Made by a program: the position numbers and the translations under genes. Positions 31,700 to 45,124 of a DNA stretch of 64,000 bases are shown in pieces. Under the pieces are notes generated by a model. That model was not told the DNA's origin. It was given only the letters and a program-made list of their open reading frames with translations, and searched no databases. The stretch is from Atriophallophorus winterbourni. Lineage: Eukaryota; Platyhelminthes; Trematoda; Plagiorchiida; Microphallidae. The DNA is taken from NCBI GenBank assembly GCA_013407085.1, contig JACCGJ010018819.1, positions 20,418 through 84,417 of the forward strand, given 5' to 3'. Numbering within the stretch: the stretch's first letter is position 1; each line of letters begins with the position of its first letter.

Positions 31700-33311
31700 G
31701 ACGAACAAGGGCATTTAAATTCATTCATCTTTCTGAGAATTTTTTATATTAAACATGCTCAGTGTTATTATTCAAGTAATCCAAGTTTTTCAATGTAATA
31801 AACATTTAAAATTTTGACTGAAAATTTCCATTTGTCCGAACAAAACACGATTCCTATGAAGAAACCCCTTTTCGTTATTTTACGTCATTACTATGTATAC
31901 ACCGAAAAAGAATCGGTTTAATATAAAACCTTAAGTTTCAAGGATTTATTGTGGCAAAACAAATAAGTCGATGCCATATGTTATTGCTGAAGTTGAGTGT
32001 TCGGTTGATGTTGATGCTGGCTAAGTCAGAACGATAACGAAATAGTCGTCTCTGGGCAGATAAGCTCAGTCTAAATATTTTGATTGCGATCTCCTCATCT
32101 GCGATCAAAATATACCAGCGAAGTGTTTAATCTACACGTTCATTGGAATCCTGAGAACACATAGTCAGGTTTGACTCGGTAGCCCATGCCGAACGGTTTA
32201 CCTTTCTAAGACAAATTTTGTTCTAAGAATACTAATGCTTTGTATCTACAGTTTCAAACAGCTGCACACATATTCATATGGGATGATAGAAGAATGAATA
32301 GTTGAAATTACACACATTTTCATCAATCTACTTCTCCTGCTTTAAGATAAATGTTTATTTTATACCATAAATTGTTTTTTCGAAGTAAAGTGAAAATCAG
32401 ACTACATCTAATAAGTGCTTGATAAAAAATCATAAATTGTTTGGTAGAATTAGAATGTATGTTCAAGGCTTCGTCTTTTAAATATTATAGCGTTGATTAT
32501 GCTGTAGAGTAGTTTCATGGAACCAGCATTAAAAGATTCTAACTAGTCTGCAACGGTTTTAAAACCATGCGCATGTTTATCGCAAATAGGATTATTTCGC
32601 AAAGTTTACATCAGTTTGTTTAACTACCAAAAGTGCTCAATTCCTTATGTTTCAACTGAGGTATTTTGTCACTCATATACTTTCGCCAATTAATCGTGCA
32701 GACAATAATTATACAAGATATTAAAAAGTTTGAATACGTAAACACATCCTTGTATGCAAGTATGACATATCAGACGAAATGTAAGAAAATATAGAAGCCT
32801 TAAATCCTGTGATCAATGCTTTCATTACACGTGGGCAAAACGCGAGATTTATGACTTGTGGTAGCAAAAGCATATATCAGTGTTGTGCAGTAGGCAGAGT
32901 AAAAATTCGAAAAGTAATAATTGTTAACATTCGGGTTAGTTTATGCGTTGTGGTTAACAAAATCACAAGCGTGGAAACCGTTACATTAACGGCAGCCGTT
33001 CTGCATGCACTCAACAGCAAGACAAAAATATGCCAACAATTTAACTTACCAAGCGAAGTAACCATCTTGTTAGTATCCTGTATAGATGAACAAAATCAAA
33101 GAAAGCGTTTAAACGTAATGTTGTTTATACAACCTGCTACCGGATATACTGATAATGTGTTACTCAAAACGTTGGTCAGTAGTATAATCAAATTCAGAAT
33201 CACCGCCAGAGAATCAAAATCGCTGGAACTTATTCAATTTAGAATCAATCGTCAATTAGTATCTTTCAAAATTTATTTAACCTTGACCCCAAAAATTTCT
33301 CCAGTTTCATA
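31700..33311. other. AT-rich stretch, no supported gene
   Basis: A plus-strand open frame (32809-33318, 169 codons) ends inside a Penelope repeat. It has no recognisable domain, so I do not call it a gene. Nothing else is seen. Confidence 0.35.
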
Positions 33312-33612
33312 TATGTGAGCCATAGTGTTAGCCGACCTTGACCGTGTTCACTTGTATCAGGTTGATGAGAATACACATATTATTAGACAAAACCTGATTA
33401 TGCCTACATGACTTGACACCCCCTAGGCTTGCTATAGGCTATTCAGTTAGGTAGGAAGAAAGGTAAGGTAAGGTAGAAAACGTATATACAGGTTGGAATG
33501 GTACTTAGTCATGTTCCCTGTCATGACTATCACCTTTAGTGTGAAGAAGCTTCCTGTCGTCAGTGAAACGTTACCCGAAATCTGCTGTAGCCGACTGGAT
33601 GCAAAATTATTT
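33312..33612 (+). repeat. Penelope 3' terminal repeat, copy D3 (decayed)
   Basis: It starts GACCTTGACCGTGTTCACTTGTA and ends near GCTGTAGCCGACTGGATGCAAA. The ribozyme core has decayed (GTGTGAAGA for CUGAUGA) while GTGAAACGTTAC is kept. Confidence 0.6.
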
Positions 33613-36600
33613 CTATCATAAATACACGATCGGTCCAAACATATTTCAATCAATTAAAAAAGAACCAGTACAAAAAGCGAGAGAGAAGAACTTTGAAACA
33701 TTGTGGACCTTGAATCAGGGCTTGTTTTTCGTTCACTTTCTAGGGAAGTTAATCCAACTAATTCTGCTCGACGGTTATTGCTTTAATAATTTATGAATTT
33801 AGTGAACACTAACGACATTAAATTGAATTGATTCAACTTGAATATTTATGCCCGAGATAAAGAAATATTTGGATTTAAGAGCCTGAATGTAAGACATAGA
33901 ATAGTTGCACTTGTTTGCAGGAAAAGGGGTTACAATAGCCGTGAGAATGCCCAAAAACCGATGAATTGACGTAAAACTTATAACTGTTTAATATCAACTG
34001 ACTTCGTTTTATACACGAAATTGTGCCCTTTACACTATGGTCTTATATCACATTAATATTTACACCTCTATAACACTTGTTACATCTGAAACATCTTTTT
34101 ATTAGTTCACTTAAACTGGATCAGCGCGAAATTTCTTAGTAAAATCAAGTTGCATCAACAATACTTTTCGTTTGGGAAAACTGGGAGATCTAAAATAATA
34201 TTTTCTCTCGCTCGCTTTGTAGACGCATATTTTTCCTTATGCAGAATTTTCGGTAAAAGTACACAACTGGTTGATTCGATTATAGGAACCATGTTTTTAA
34301 GAATAAGAAGAAAGAAGAAAAATGGCTTTATTCGAGTACACGAATTTTCAGCGATACAATTAATTCGACCACACGTAATAAAATGTACATATTTTAAAAA
34401 AAAAGACATGTCAAATAAGGATGATCCCACTCCAGTTATTATACTGTCAGTTTCTTCCTCAAATCGAGAATAACTTTTGTATGATCAACCAAATATCGAA
34501 CCAGGTAAAGAATAAAAGAATTTTTGAATTTCTCAGTTCTTGCATACGGGACGATATGTTGACTACGCGTAGCTGGAAACGATCTGCAAGCCATAAGGAC
34601 CTCATGCAGTGGGTGTGCATTATCAGACGATATGACTCTGACCAATCTGTCACATTCACGAAAGTGGCGTTCAATAAAAATTGTTTCTGTGTGTCTGACA
34701 GAGAGAGTAGTTATACCATCAGCTTTCGATATAAGGGACATATCTGTCTTGCCATGAGAATAAGATACCTGAATATTTTTTGAGAAGGCAGATTGGGATG
34801 ACTGCTTCAACAAATCTTGTATAGCTCGTCTGGGGCACCCATTATATAACCGGTTTTCGATGGCCGCAATATTTCGATAATTTACTCGATATGCGAAGTT
34901 TCATTTTATTTGCACATGGAATTCTGTTCCTCTATGATTCCCCCGAAAAGCTCATTCCTTTCAAAATACCAAATTTCATCATCTATCAACATGCAGCTAA
35001 AATTATATCCCTTTTAATAAACGTTAAATATTATTCAAACCGCCTCCCATTCAAGTGTGGCAGATGTATTGCCCTCAGATCTGTCACGCATTGGTGAGCA
35101 CATCACTAACAGAGTATAGGCTACTCACTATTCAAAATATTAATAAAACTAGCCGATTAGAGGGTAAGCGAACAGTGATCGGCTTCGTTATTCTGTGAGA
35201 AAAAAACGGCATGAAATTAAAACTAAAGCGGTTGACCTCTCAGCATCATTCTCACAGATCAATGTCTGAACGGTAGGGTGTCCAGCGTTGTCGTGTATAG
35301 AAAAAAATTAATTGCAAATGGAAGTTAATCATGGTATTTACTGCAATAAATTAACAGAGATAGCCCGTGTGCAGCAAGTGGGTGAGACGACATTTTTCCT
35401 GTCCGGAATGGCATAACAACCTATCGCGTTTATCCAAATCGATTTGGTGAAGAATATAAATATGGCCACTCAAAGAAGCGTAAACTTGCTATCTCTGCCT
35501 GATCTGTGCGTTCGGATATGAGTAAGAAAATATCATCATGCTTAGTGGAGCGTAAGTCCCGAGAAGTGAGTAGTACAACAAATTAATACTTATCGATGTC
35601 GTTTGTTCTTCACAGCAAGCTTAGACTTATCATTTAAGCCGTTGTGCATTTTTCTGGCAGAATTACCATACTTTCATTCCGTGCATATCTTTCTAAATGC
35701 AACCAAGTATTTTTCTCGTTAAACCTCAGTAAAAGCGCGTCTCATAGGTAAACACAGAAGAAATAAATAGTTTGTGTTTTGGGCTCAAGCCTTTACATAT
35801 CTTTGCTAGCTCTATTGGCTATCTAACATCACGGATATTTTTATCAATATTACATGACCACTATTAGATATAATAATTTGCTAAACGGTCATTCAAAAAT
35901 AAGGCCCTGTTATAATCAGTGCAAAATGATGCTTCATACGCATTTTTTCGCTTGATCCAGACTGCATGTAAAATTCTCTACGGGATGACAAACCTGGCTC
36001 GATCGTAACAATACGATCGAAATATTTGCTAACTAATGAATACTTTGTAGAAATGGGCTTAGTATTAAAACATAATGATTTTTATATTTCCGTGCAATTG
36101 AATACGTTAAAATTATTTTTTATGACGTAGAAAGCGTTTGGTATAATCATAACCCTAGAATAAAAATGTACGTAAGTGTCTCATCGTGACAACTCTAAAC
36201 GTGCCAAAGTCACTTAATTTTCTATTCAGGATACAAAAGATCGTCAATATTTCATATTTTATTCGAGGTATGGTGATGTCAAATACACTCCGATTGTTGC
36301 TAAAGGTTTGTGTACACAAGTAAAGCCATTTTCGTCTTCTTCTTTAATAAACATTTAGATTCCTTTGGAGCGAAGTAAATTCAGTGAGTTAGTATACAAG
36401 AATGCAAGCCTTCCGTCGACGCCGTTGCCAAACGGAATGAGATTCACACAACGTTTTCACCGCCAAGTTAGCCATTATGGGAATAGTCGGTTTTTATAAT
36501 CCAACAGTATTATTACTTATGTTTTGTGTTATGTGACGTATCCGCAGTATAGTTCATATGTGTGAAACAGAGATAATCCCGGAGATAATGGAAACAGTGT

Positions 36601-38229
36601 AATTATTGAATGCAATGATTGCAATTTTTCCGCGAGATTATGAAAATTCCATTCATTTCACGTGACGCCATGGGTCTGGCATACGCATGCCTCGCACGCA
36701 CCAAGAATTGTCGAATTTTCGAGTGAAATTCGCTGCGGGATATCGATTTGATTTTGCAGAAAACCCATGCGCTCGATCGCAATATTGGACAAAATGGAAG
36801 ACTATTGAAAGATACGTGACGCCCATGGTCTGTCGTACATAACCTTAGGATCAGGTTCACCTGAATGTATGGCAGTTTGAATTTAGTTAGATAGATGTGG
36901 AAGAGATGCTCTAATGGGAAAATTATTAATTTCGTCCGAGTATGGTTTTCTTCACTGTCCAACATTTTAATTAGTTTTGTACTGGTTTTAAAGTGTACAG
37001 TTAAATGTAGACATATCTCTCACCCTAACAGCCATTTAGCGTCCTATATAGTTTGTGAACTACACGATGGAATCGGGTAGGTATTCCAACAGCGGAGAAA
37101 TGGTACATAACTTAAACCATAACAGTACTATTCTTCAACATACGTTAAGCAAAACTAACGGCCAAATCCGCAGGTACATGTTTTCAACGACCATGAGTGT
37201 TCATCGCAATTACAGAATCATCTCATGCTGCACCCGATTCATATGACTATACAACCTGAGAAACAGTCTCTCTCACCACGTACACATTACTCTGTCGATC
37301 GGTGCTGTTTGCATCCGTTCAGCAGTCGAAAGCATCACGCGCGCATCCCCAGCTCGAAGACCACGTTTTACACTATACCTCCAGATTGAACGGGCAAAAA
37401 CACTTGTTCTTCGCATTAAATAGACCTTGAAGTTTGCAATCGACTGATTGCCTTTAATTATGACTTGACTCAAAAGGGAACTTGCTGAACGTGGTTGCGA
37501 TCCGCCTCTATCTCTGTTCAGCTCAGCGTTAGCAATTGTCTGTTGAGTGTTCGAACTCCGGATTACTTATTTATGTCTTGTTTGGAGTAAGCCAAAGCAG
37601 TATTGTTATTTTCGATTTGCTGAAATAAATGGGCTGAGAAAAAGACGGTTACCTATGTAAGTGTCTTCGGTAAACGCTTAGGTTGACTCGTTAGTCCGGC
37701 GGTTTTTTATGTGACCAGTCTGTGTTGTGAGTTAGTCGTCATCAGAAAACTAGCTTGTTTTATGTAGTTAATGCTCAACAACCTAATTCTTGAATCAAAT
37801 CCTATTTTTACTTGTTACATTATTCGTAGTTCTGTGGTTTTATGCGAAACTATATGCACTAAAATTAAGTTAAACTGAACAAACTAGAAATGAGACAATT
37901 TAGGCGGGTTTCATCTGGTCTAACAAAAAGATATACGTATCGATTGAATTAAATCTTAATTACAAAGTTTAAAATAGTATCCCGCTAGAAAGTTTGTTCA
38001 CAATCTGTTCATTTGGTGAACTACTGAAACAGTGTTCGCGTTATCGTTATATTTGTGCAAGCCAATCGATTTAATTTAGTGTGTACTCAAATTTGAAACC
38101 TTGTTGACTTTAGAACAGAAAGTGATGGACCAAAGATCTAGTGGATAGTTGGAAATAAAATAACCGACTTCCAATGTTTAAATCTAAATATTGTGTCATA
38201 AATGTGTCAGGTCATTGTTGGATGAAGTT
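33613..38229. other. Long AT-rich stretch without supported features
   Basis: Several short open frames exist on both strands (for example 34150-34473 and 36603-36965). None shows a domain, consistent splice sites or amino-acid composition typical of the genes nearby. If the 38-39.5 kb block belongs to the LIM gene, this is an intron. Confidence 0.35.
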
Positions 38230-39500
38230 TCATGCCGATAAACCTACTTCGTTGTCTGTTTCGCACCATTGAGGCAAGGAATTGTCAGAACGGAAAGTTA
38301 AATCATAAACAATCCTCGCTCGCATCAGAGTTAAACCTTGGCCGAGCCCCGTGGCTTGCAAACGTGCAGTGTTTCCCATCGAATTGTTTGATAAACAAAG
38401 CAGCATGGATTTCGTGAAATTGCAGACGGATACATATCGGTGTATTGTTGGAGATGAAATACGGCATGTCAAGTATGTCGAGTAGTTCTTGTCGAATGTG
38501 TAATTGGTTTGATTATTTGGACGGGGTTTGGTAGCTGTGTTGCCCGGTTTACTGGCCTGGTAGGATATCTGTGCTGATCCGCGCGTCGAATTTCCAAATT
38601 GTCGTGCCTTGGGGATAGGTTTACTATGACTCGGTTCAACAGTTACCAGCCCCGAGTAATCAGTATTATTCACAGTGCTGTCGAAGCCACTATTTCGGTC
38701 TGTGAGCAAATAAGCTGTGTAAGGGTTGCACAAATCGCATGATTAAGGATTGGCGGTTGACTTTGAGCCAAACGACGTGATAATCTCTGGTCTGATATTG
38801 TGCTTACGTTACCAAGTGATCTGGTCAAGACGATCGACCTTTTGCTGCTGGTGGTAGCACCTTCATACACTTTTTCCATAGAGACAACTTTCGAAATCGC
38901 ATTTTGCTTCAATGGTTTAAGTAAATTGATATTGCTCATTGATTTTCGCACGTCAGGACTAGAATGGGATAAAATGGGTTGTATTTTCTTTCTTTTCGTC
39001 CACCCAATTTTGCTGTATGCAATCCGCGCTTGTTTAAGGCGTTCTATGTTAGCAGGATTCGAGTGACTATTGATACCTTGCCATGAATGAGGTCCAGGCG
39101 GATAAAACGGGGGTCGATCCTTCGATGAACTGATAGGAACTAGAGATGAATATGACCGAGATAGATGACGAATTTTCTCTCGAGTATCATACTGCATGGG
39201 TTGAGTATGACGTATTTTGTTTCTCGATGATTCTGTGTGTGCTTCCATGACTTTGTGGAAACTTGTTTGATCAATTCTCGGTAAATGAAATGTCCTCTTA
39301 GCAGACCGAGTATAAGGTGAATCCGCGAGTGCTATTTGGGGCTTGTTAGAGAAACCACCATAAACTCCGATGGCTAGCCCATGAATGGGATGTGGAGATT
39401 GCGACTGATCTATTTGACTGTTTATCGAAGGCAATTTGCAAATATTCGAAGGAGAGGAAACTGTATTCCCATGTATACCGCGCGATGATGCATCGAACAT
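38230..39500 (-). CDS. Ser-rich coding block split by a 32-nt intron (possible 5' part of the LIM gene)
   Basis: The first frame starts at ATG 39500 (MFDASSRGIHGN) and is open for about 255 codons. It then continues in another frame after removal of a 32-nt intron at 38731-38700, giving NHAI-YRNSGFDSTVNNTDYSG. The protein is rich in Ser, Asn, Pro, Arg and Lys (SSKDRPPFYPPGPHSWQG, SSPDVRKSMSNINLL) without a known domain, so it is likely disordered. The second frame is open to 38230, but the real exon probably ends earlier at an unidentified donor (a GTATCC at about 38434 is one candidate). It lies upstream of, and on the same strand as, the LIM exons, so it could be their N-terminal exon; that link is inference. 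Confidence 0.55.
38700..38731 (-). other. 32-nt micro-intron
   Basis: On the minus strand it begins GTGCAA and ends TTGCTCACAG. Both flanking frames are open and Ser-rich, and each hits a stop if the intron is kept. It is similar in size to the 28-nt intron in Grx3. Confidence 0.65.
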
Positions 39501-39884
39501 TAAATGCAACTTTCACACAAATTTGATTTGTGGAGTAGTTAGTCTGAATTATACATTCGGCGGTAGGTAGTGTTGGTTGCTTAAATTCGACTGGCACGTA
39601 TTTGCGGAATTGCGTGGTATAAATCGCAATCGACCACAGGCGTTACCGCAAAACTTAATCGACCAGGCTAGCAAAATCAATAAAACGTTGACCAATCACA
39701 CATTAATTGTGTTAGTAAATTGACCTGAAGCGTGGGACGCTTCACCCGTCGATCTGACTTAAAGTCATGTCTTAGTAAGCTTGACCTTGACAAAACCCAG
39801 TAGGACGACAACCATTGAAATCAAGCAAGTTTTGGGTGCACGTTGATGGTCGCCAAATTCATGTTTTTCGTTGGTTAATGCATT

Positions 39885-39970
39885 GCTGTGCTCAGATCCC
39901 CTCACTAACACACCACAACCGAATTCTAGTTGATTGTCGTCATCATGTAGACACAAAAATAGGTTTGTGA
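39885..39970 (-). repeat. Family B repeat, decayed copy (B6)
   Basis: The minus strand reads ACATGATGACGAC and GAATTCGGTTGTGGTGTGTTAGTG. The ribozyme order is recognisable, but CTGATGA has its first C changed and GAAA has become GAAT. Confidence 0.55.
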
Positions 39971-40460
39971 TGCGGTGTGTTCAAATTTCGTGTATGCGAG
40001 TTTGAACATAGATCGATTGTTGAAAGGATATCTGACTAAAATCCTTGGAAATTGCAACTTATTTTTCTAATATCTAGACAACGTTGTAGCCTGGATCTTG
40101 GTCGTATACTCCGGAACTAATATACACAAGGACTAGTCACTTCTGTACTGTTTGTTTTTCGCTTTGCTACTAACGCAAAAGCATTTCAAAATATATTGTC
40201 TTGTATCTGGTATTTGTCACTAAATGCCTTGAAAGATTACTTGGGCTCCGCTGGTCTGTGGTTTATTATAACGCGACGAGAAAGTTCGATTGGTGGGATA
40301 TATGTATTTGTTTGCCCATATCCTCTGGGACCACCCCCGAAAGCGCCTAAGGAGAGCTTTTAAATGAAACCTTTGGGGTAAAAACTAAAGATGAACCTCG
40401 ATAATGATATGAAGAATATTGTTTTTGCACGAGAACTTCTGGGTAGATTAGTAAAAGTCC

Positions 40461-40720
40461 TTAACGAATAGAGAAAACTTGTGGTGAAGTCTGAGTTAGG
40501 AATATTCCAGAGCAACCATCTTTTATATAAGGTCCTTTAGAGGATGAGAATAATTGCCGTGTAATTTTTTCTAAGTAAACGAGCAGTTCTATATATTCTA
40601 GCTCCTTGATACATAAGAAGTATATATGAGTAAAAAATGCATTAAACTTATCGGCCTCCATATTCAGCAAACTACAAACGTCGCAAGTAATAACGTCCGT
40701 GGAGCTGATCATGAGTGAGG
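40461..40720 (-). CDS. Possible saposin-like secreted peptide exon
   Basis: The minus strand has a strong acceptor-like TTCTTATCCTCACTCATGATCAG, then STDVITCDVCSLLNMEADKF, YFLCIKELEYIELLVYLEKI and KDGCSGIF before the stop. The opening C-x2-C, a later Cys in a hydrophobic helix and Cys near the end recall saposin-B domains, which flukes secrete in large families. However, two of the usual six Cys are missing and no upstream signal-peptide exon was identified. It may be a gene fragment or chance. Confidence 0.25.
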
Positions 40721-41194
40721 ATAAGAATAAAATAATAAACGTCACGTTTCATCTTAACACAATCCATCTCACTTGATGAGCTAGATCTGAATAAATTCTA
40801 GTTAAAGTTATGCATTTCTTTTTAATTAACAAGTTTATACACTTAAAAGCTACACTGAAATGCTATTATGGTTTTTCTACTTCAACCAATTCGACGGTTT
40901 GCTGATAACTTTGACGATTCGGAAGTAGTAATATCTCCGCAAACACTTGCGCAGCTAGACAATTTCAGACCTATTAGTACTTCTCATTAGATGCCTGTTT
41001 CATCGTCATTCAGTAATTATAAGTAGTACCCGATGTTCCCTATATTTGGGAAATTTGGGAAATTTTCGCCCAAGATATTCCCACGGATCATGATTACATA
41101 CTTCAGACCAGTTATGGACTCCGTGGCTCAAGAAGGATGTTGAACTTATGCAGCGAATCTATCACCGCTCAACATAACTAGTTTTCATCATCCG

Positions 41195-41520
41195 AAATAA
41201 ACCATATAAAGAAAGGATAGCTCAACTGAAACTGTTCCACTTTCTCTATCGATGAATCAGAGGAGACCTAATCTTACTTTACAAAACATTCCATACCCCG
41301 AACCATCCCTTACAAGATTTATTCACGCGAAGGGATACTAGAAATTATCGGACCCATGAACAGGTGCTGGTGGTACCCCATTTCCGCCTGAACTGTAGAA
41401 GGTATTTTTACTCCGTCCGTGTCTGTTATACTTGGAATAGTTTACCTTCAACCGTTGCTCACTCCACTAGCTTGCATGAATTTAATTTAAAACAAAATTA
41501 GATGAATTTTTATTGAATAA
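41195..41520 (+). mobile_element. CR1/Jockey-like LINE, C-terminal RT remnant
   Basis: The translation ERIAQLKLFHFLYR.IRGDLILLYKTFHTPNHP, later HFRLNCRRYFYSVRVCYTWNSLPSTVAHSTSLHEF, matches the typical end of non-LTR ORF2 (RRLRGDLI, RL..RK.SFS.RV...WN.LP). Stop codons interrupt it. The family is assigned by motif resemblance only. Confidence 0.75.
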
Positions 41521-43159
41521 TTCGTTTCCCGAACACTTGTATACTGCTTAATCTAATTCCTCATCTTGCTTAAACACTTAAATTTCAATTTTTACCACCC
41601 TATGGTTATTGTTACATTTGTTGCTTTTCAGACCATTAAAAACCTTGAATTACCTTAAAATTGAAGCTTTACACGTAGACTTTAAATAATTCTGTTGAGA
41701 GATGGTTCCTATTAGTGCATCGGGTTAGCGTGCATAATTTATGTTTCTCGTATACAGAAGCAGTCACTGGAAGCTATATCTCAAACGCTACATAGTTTGT
41801 CGTAAACACCTTGTACGTAGAAGCAGACTGGAGATGGATATTTGTGTGTATTGGTATGAATTTTATTCAATGGTAAACGTATGTTCCCCTAGACTTTTTG
41901 ATCGTAAGTGATAGCAATTCACTTACAATCGGTGCAACATTTATACATTCTTACCCGTCTAAAATCAATTAATTGGACCTATTTGAAAAGTTTGTTTACT
42001 TTCCAACATTAAACACCGTTTCTGGAGACTACGTTTATTACCTGAATCACATAAACTGTTTAAGCGAAAAAGTTACGATTAAAAAGCAAAAGCTAAACTC
42101 CACTAATTCTTGGTCCTTCATATGAACATAGAAATCGATAAAAAGTATACAATCTTGTGTCGGGACTGCTCATTTGTGTTTCACGTATGCAATTTCTGCG
42201 CTATGTGATCGTCAAACACAAACGAGTTATATCAAAAATTGACTCATCACAAATTTCGCTGTCGAATTAAGATATTGCGAATAACCTCCGTTGGTAAGAT
42301 GCCTATCTTGGAACCAAGAATTTTATGGCAACGTTGATTTATGACATCGTGTAAGGTGACTCAGCTGCGATGAGGATCTAGACAGCCTCGCACAGGTAAT
42401 TATCAGCACAAATTTGGCATCTGGAATATGCGGTTGGCAAATAATTGTGAGAAAATTAGCACCACCGAATTCACAACAAGCTTTCCTACGGGAACGTTAT
42501 CTGTTAACATCGTGCGTGAACTTGTTTATTATTTATAAATGTTACAATTATGAAGTCTGTATCGCAAGTGTCCCAGCTAAATGTATATCAAGGAAAATGA
42601 AACAAAACGCGCAAGCTATTCTTCCGATATTTAATTTCGATCATCTGGATGGGTAAAAGTAAAATGTTTGAAATGCGCGCTCGAAATTGTGGTCTACGAA
42701 AATGTGGTTGTTCAGAACGAATTTAAGAATTCCTGGTGAGTGTTGAGAATGCATACTGGGTTTCGGCTGATCTAAACTTGTGTATTATTTATCCTTGGTA
42801 TAAAACGCCTAACAACATTGTGTTGCCCACATTGTGATTTTAGAAGACCGTCAAATAAATAAACACAGAGAAACTGAGATGATATATAAAATGTTCGTTG
42901 CGATTTTTTTCTATTATCTCATTGCAATGGCTCATCTACAATAAACTTCACATTTAACCTGAAGTGCTGTGATTTCTCTAACTACATAAGAAATGAAATA
43001 GTTGAAAGGTTCAAATTAGTTGGTGACTTTGAATGCCAGGTTCTGGGCCGTTGAAACTAAAGAACATTACGCTACATCCAGGTCCCCCTAGGGCGAACAA
43101 AAAATATAAAATCTTAATGTATTCTTTCTTCCTTAAAATGATTAACTAGATTCGTTTCA
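41521..43159. other. AT-rich stretch without recognised features
   Basis: Nothing supported on either strand. Confidence 0.35.
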
Positions 43160-43164
43160 GGGTA

Positions 43165-43255
43165 CTGATTGTACTGCCCCTACCTGATGAATGCAAACAA
43201 CAGGAAAACAGCCTTGAGGGTGTATGATGGAAATGAATACAAATGCAGATTTTTA
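43165..43255 (+). repeat. Family C repeat with decayed hammerhead-like core
   Basis: CTACCTGATGAATGCAAACA and GGAAAACAG align with the better copy at 45125-45235. Stem II is broken and stem I is imperfect. Confidence 0.5.
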
Positions 43256-44939
43256 TATCCTTTTTGATTAGATAAATGCTCAGCGATTTAATAATGTCGG
43301 AGTATTAACACACTAAGCGCGGTACCTAACGGATTCCGCGTTTAGATTAACCTCGATGCGTATAATCACAAACCAACACTTGAATTATTACGGTTCCACT
43401 GGAAGTGTCTTCGATTTCTGAAATTGTCGACTGCGTCGTCGAAAATAAGTAAGTCACAGTTTCGACAACATTTATAAGATGTGTAGCAATCTCATGCAAC
43501 CAGTTCATTTTGTCTTAAAGTAATGCTATGGCTCAAGTGTAAATTGTAATTTACCCATGCGGAAGTCTTCATTGAATCTTTCATTCCATTCACCGAAATG
43601 CTATAGTTATATATGTGCTCATGTAAACGTGCCTACTTCCACGTAATAAATTGTGAATCGTACATCTACCTGCAATTGTTGTCATGAACGACCTTGAAAA
43701 TGATGGTCACGTCTGTAGATACTTTCGAAAACGCAGGTTGGAGACAAGTAAGAATCTGACCAACAGATACTGGTAATTCATCTCCATGGTTACTCGCACA
43801 AATATTGAGTAACATTCAATGTGCAGAACATTATCAACCTTGTCAAATATGGAGAACTAATAGAATTTAATTATTGGTGAATGAATGATATTCAGAAAAC
43901 ATATGGTTGATTTTAACTTAAGTCAGGAAGTATTTTTGGGCTTCATGTCATTTGAAAATCAGTGTGAATGATACACACGGTCCAACCAGTGTAAATGTCG
44001 TTTGCTTCGATAGTTGTTGGCTAATGCAATATAACCCACACGCATAACAGTATTTGCGAAAGTTTTTGGTTTACAGTCCTTGAATTGGGACAGTACAACC
44101 GCTATTCTTGAACTTTTGCTCAACGAAGCAACGAATCTATGCGCCTAGGGTTCGGTTAGATTGGCTTGTGTGCAAATGTGTATCCATGCAGATGTTGATA
44201 ATCAACGAAAGTTCCGAGATACCTTGTTATTCCAGGTCAGTCATTGTTTTGGCTGTTGTGAAGCCAAACAGTTTTCAGCATGTATCCTATCACTTTGGTT
44301 TTTTAACTAGGTGAGATGACGATTTCATAGTGTATGTTGACTGGTTCAACTATCCAAATGAAATCAGTACCGGATCCAAACCTGGCACATTCATGCAAAA
44401 TTAAAGGCACATTTAAATAGTTCGAAAATGTATTGGCTTTATTGATCGATCAAACAAAAAAGCGATTCAAGGCCAATCACGGCAGACCTTTTCAATGATT
44501 CAATTTGGATCACTAAACTCCACTTTGTGTATGTGTGAAACACATCATTACGCTATCGCGCCACTGCAGTTAGTATGCCAAAATCAATACGTGAACGACA
44601 TTCATTGCCAGCAATTCCTAACCCCATGGCATTTTCAGATGACTAAACATTTCCATTTCGGCAAAAGCATCATGCTTCTGCCGAATTCCCGACACTCGAA
44701 CTTTCTTCGTCAGACTATCACAGTGACTCACCTGGGAATCCAAGCCCACTGTCTGTGTGCCAACGATCGATCGATTTGTTTATATTTTCATTGACTGGGA
44801 ATGAGGCGGATCGATGGTGGCACAATTCATCAGAGCGAATTATGTCGCATCATTTTTACACCATTTCCCGTGTATTTAGGCAATAAATATTGATTTTGTA
44901 TCAGAAAGTGTGCTACTTACTGAATTGCGTTCAAACCAT
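43256..44939. other. AT-rich stretch without recognised features
   Basis: A 99-codon plus-strand open frame (44495-44794) shows no domain. Nothing else is seen. Confidence 0.35.
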
Positions 44940-44942
44940 GAG

Positions 44943-45009
44943 TTATAAAGTAATAATAAAGTAATAAATAATAATAAAGTAATAAAGTAATAAAGTTTAA
45001 TAAAGTAAT
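44943..45009. repeat. AAAGTAATAAT-type minisatellite
   Basis: Repeated TAATAAAG units of seven to eleven bases, about 65 bp in all, directly 5' of a family C repeat region. Confidence 0.8.
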
Positions 45010-45124
45010 GCTATTCGAAACGAAGCCGAAACATTGTTCGATAAAGCAAACACATTATCAACCCGACGGTAATACTTCAAGACCAAATGTTTTCATAATT
45101 GTTTGCTTTTTCAAGCGCATGCGG

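Noticed and set aside
32809..33318. Plus-strand 169-codon ORF
   Set aside because: It runs into a Penelope terminal repeat, has no domain and no start context, and its composition fits chance in AT-rich DNA.
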